From Prevotella sp. UBA2755 (GTDB lineage Bacteria > Bacteroidota > Bacteroidia > Bacteroidales > Bacteroidaceae): a stretch of 64,000 nt of DNA. Positions within the stretch are counted from its first letter, which is position 1. Each line of letters opens with the position of its first letter. Made by a program: the position numbers and the translations under genes. The stretch covers positions 20,969 through 84,968 of the forward strand of contig DEJF01000017.1 in NCBI GenBank assembly GCA_002353225.1. Direction: 5' to 3'. Positions 62,463-64,000 of the stretch are shown one piece after another. Below the pieces are notes generated by a model, which ran no database searches, was not told where the DNA came from, and saw only the letters and a program-made list of their open reading frames with translations.

Positions 62463-62959
62463 TGGAACAGATATCCCGACCTGTCAAGAAACCAAGTGGC
62501 TGTCTGAATTTTTTCGGATGGCTGCTGACGATTGGTAGTGCGTTATTCATCTTGATGTGCATCCTCATGACAATTGGAATGGAGGATAGTCTGGATGAGA
62601 AGAGAGAGGAGTATGCTGCGGCAGAGAAGGAGTACGAGGAGGCTCTGGAAGCGTATAATGCTGACTCTGTCCACCTACAGGCGGAATATCAACGAATCCA
62701 GTCACAGATAGAGAAAGCGGACGAGGCTGGGGATTCCGCATTGGTAGCGGAACTGACAGACAGTCTCACCCTCTATGCCGAGCCAGAATACCACCCGCGT
62801 GGTGCCATCGGCTTTAACATTGGCGGTGCCTTTCTCCTCTTCTTCGCTTTCTTTGCCCTCATCCCCTTGGCAGTTGGTATTGTAATCCTAGTCAATTGTC
62901 ATAACCGTAAGCGTAAGTACAAACGCTATTTGGAGGAACAGAAATTGCAGAATCCTTAG
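62462..62959 (+). CDS. Small membrane protein with coiled coil
   Basis: A 165-residue protein I do not recognise. One membrane segment at about residues 17-40 (FGWLLTIGSALFILMCILMT) leads into an acidic coiled coil of about 75 residues (REEYAAAEKEYEEALEAYNA). A second membrane segment at about 120-147 (GGAFLLFFAFFALIPLAVGI) is followed by a basic tail (RKRKYKRYLEEQKL). The coiled coil is therefore held outside the cytoplasm. It starts on the last base of the esterase gene. Confidence 0.75.
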   Translation: MEQISRPVKKPSGCLNFFGWLLTIGSALFILMCILMTIGMEDSLDEKREEYAAAEKEYEEALEAYNADSVHLQAEYQRIQSQIEKADEAGDSALVAELTDSLTLYAEPEYHPRGAIGFNIGGAFLLFFAFFALIPLAVGIVILVNCHNRKRKYKRYLEEQKLQNP

Positions 62960-63015
62960 TATTCCTTTCTTATATTCCTCCCCCTACATATCTTATCTCA
63001 CTTTATGCTGTTTTT

Positions 63016-63678
63016 ATGACTTATTCTAAAAAAGAAACTATTTTCAAGATGACAGGAGTCTTTCTTGCTTCCTTCATCTTGATGGGTGTTTTCTTGTTGC
63101 CCTACTTCGCCTATATTTTCGGGCGGGACATCCCGTTCAGTCGTACAATATTGGATATTGGAAACCTTCTGTGGCCGTTAGCAATTTTTGCCGTCTTACT
63201 TTATGAAGACAAGAAAGAGAAGTTGGGAATATGGCGTAATCCGAGCCATGGAATGAACCTGAAAACGGCTATTCTATCCTTGGCATTGGGAGTCCTCTGG
63301 CAGTTCATGATACTTCTGCTGACCTCCTTGTTTGACACACCCAACACAGACCCTCGGGAGCCCTATACTGTGGCGGCTCTTATCCTGCATATATTCTCCT
63401 TCTCCATCATTGGTCCCATTGCAGAGGAACTGTTTTTACGGAAATTGTACATATCTGTGATGGAAAGAGCCTCTTTCGGCAAGATAGCGATTGTCGTTTC
63501 CAATGCACTCATCTTTTACGTGGCGCATGTGGGTACAGGCGTTTGGAGATTAGACACACTGATTATGGCGGTCATTCTTTGCTTGATGTATATGAGAACC
63601 AGAGATGTTCGCTATTGTGTGATTACGCATGTCACATGTAATCTTTTGGGAATCTTCTCTGCTTATTATTTCGTATAA
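63016..63678 (+). CDS. CPBP-family intramembrane glutamic protease (Abi/Rce1-like)
   Basis: A 220-residue polytopic membrane protein. The family motifs are GPIAEELFLRKLYISVMER (EExxxR with the catalytic Glu pair), YVAHVGTGVWR, and HVTCNLLGIFS near the C-terminus with the third conserved His. Bacterial members act in peptide maturation, signalling or bacteriocin immunity; this one has no telling neighbour. The 56-base gap upstream holds no clear promoter. Confidence 0.9.
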   Translation: MTYSKKETIFKMTGVFLASFILMGVFLLPYFAYIFGRDIPFSRTILDIGNLLWPLAIFAVLLYEDKKEKLGIWRNPSHGMNLKTAILSLALGVLWQFMILLLTSLFDTPNTDPREPYTVAALILHIFSFSIIGPIAEELFLRKLYISVMERASFGKIAIVVSNALIFYVAHVGTGVWRLDTLIMAVILCLMYMRTRDVRYCVITHVTCNLLGIFSAYYFV

Positions 63679-63704
63679 AACAATCGATTTTTAAAATCGC
63701 ATTC

Positions 63705-63907
63705 ATGAAAAAGCAATTAACTATCTTATTAGTTGTGATACAAACGCCTAAAGATAGTTGCTCTATTCCAAAGGATTCACTTTGTCAAGAAAGAATAGCC
63801 AAGTCCGATACAGTAAACTGTCTTTTGGACAAACCTCAATGAAGTCGGAGTACTTTAACCACGAACGGCAGGTGCTCATATACATGCTCGACAACTACCC
63901 GAAGTAA
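63705..63907 (+). pseudogene. Two short overlapping frames, probably gene debris
   Basis: ATG 63705 opens 45 codons ending TGA at 63842 (MKKQLTILLVVIQTPKDSC start). ATG 63839 overlaps that stop and opens 22 codons ending TAA at 63907 (KSEYFNHERQVLIYMLDNYP). The second peptide looks like real coding sequence cut off from a longer protein. No family is recognised. In the rest of the 322-base tail, 63908-63969 shows only AT-rich sequence, with a stretch at 63913-63942 resembling 37325-37360 (GGGACT..GAATGATYCAC..ACATT). Confidence 0.35.
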
Positions 63908-63969
63908 ATCGTGGGGACTGAATGATTCACAATTCATAAACATTAAAAGGCTAGCATAGTAACGATTCT

Positions 63970-64000
63970 GCCAGTCGGTTTTCCCTACACGTAATTTTTC
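63970..64000 (+). repeat. Dispersed repeat of about 105 bases, copy C (cut by window end)
   Basis: GCCAGTCGGTTTTCC then CTACACGTAATTTTTC matches the first 30 bases of copy A at 7628-7658, in the same orientation. The remainder lies outside the window. Confidence 0.75.

Noticed and set aside
1..64000. tRNA genes, insertion sequences or prophage genes
   Set aside because: I saw no convincing tRNA cloverleaf, transposase, integrase or phage gene while reading; a covariance-model scan would be needed to exclude a tRNA.

Overview
The window reads as chromosome of a Bacteroidota bacterium of the Bacteroidales order, most likely Prevotella or a close relative. Grounds: start-proximal promoters of the Bacteroidetes type (TTTG, about 19-21 bases, then TAnnTTTG) in front of many genes, SusC/SusD-type outer-membrane proteins, Bacteroidales-type lipoproteins, an M49 peptidase, a DUF4421 protein, and moderate GC content. 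The genus is inference; no rRNA gene is present.

Region 1 (1-25.9 kb) is a cobalamin (B12) region. It opens with the end of an outer-membrane barrel protein. Two binding-lipoprotein/permease pairs of the BtuF-BtuC/FecCD type follow, with no ATPase beside them. Next come two minus-strand sets of anaerobic cobalamin genes. A cbiJ-cbiD fusion is transcribed alone. An operon runs cbiA (split in two frames), cbiP, cbiH-cbiC, cbiE-cbiT and cbiG-cbiF, so nine or more activities are packed into a few fused polypeptides. A TraX-like membrane protein separates this operon from a cobalamin riboswitch. The riboswitch heads a BtuB-like TonB receptor, a CbiK-type chelatase carrying a lipoprotein signal, and a second TonB receptor. 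A SusC/SusD pair of unknown substrate ends the region. cbiL and the late genes (cbiB, cobU, cobS, cobT) are not in the window.

Region 2 (26-38.8 kb) is mixed housekeeping: a membrane protein, hisB, a Gfo/Idh/MocA oxidoreductase, a DUF4421 protein, a YkvA-like protein and a FAD-dependent dehydrogenase. A bidirectional terminator follows, then rpiB and transketolase on the minus strand. After these come a GH2 glycosidase, a repeat-rich gap with a small secreted-protein remnant, a small exported protein and a SpoU-type rRNA methyltransferase.

Region 3 (38.7-50.9 kb) is one unbroken minus-strand run of 13 genes with tiny gaps or overlaps. The order is purU, hisH, hisA, hisF, hisIE, an ftsE-like ATPase, lysC, lysA, two glycosyltransferases, class III fructose-1,6-bisphosphatase, folK and an M64 peptidase. 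It starts from one clear promoter that carries a 17-base palindrome.

Region 4 (51-64 kb) holds a phosphoglycolate-phosphatase-like gene, RNase P RNA, a YihY/BrkB membrane protein, recQ, an AraC-type regulator, an M49 dipeptidyl-peptidase III, an AlkD-like protein, a Fur-family regulator, purA, hisS, an SGNH esterase, a small coiled-coil membrane protein and a CPBP protease. It ends in decayed sequence.

The most unusual signals are not genes. Degenerate 7- or 8-base tandem repeats sit inside conserved cobalamin enzymes (cbiJD, cbiET), inside a FAD enzyme, and across start codons. A dispersed element of about 105 bases with internal inverted repeats occurs in three places. There are also twin 23-base palindromes, a nested hairpin array, a split cbiA, and several promoters placed so close to the start codon that the mRNAs should be leaderless.
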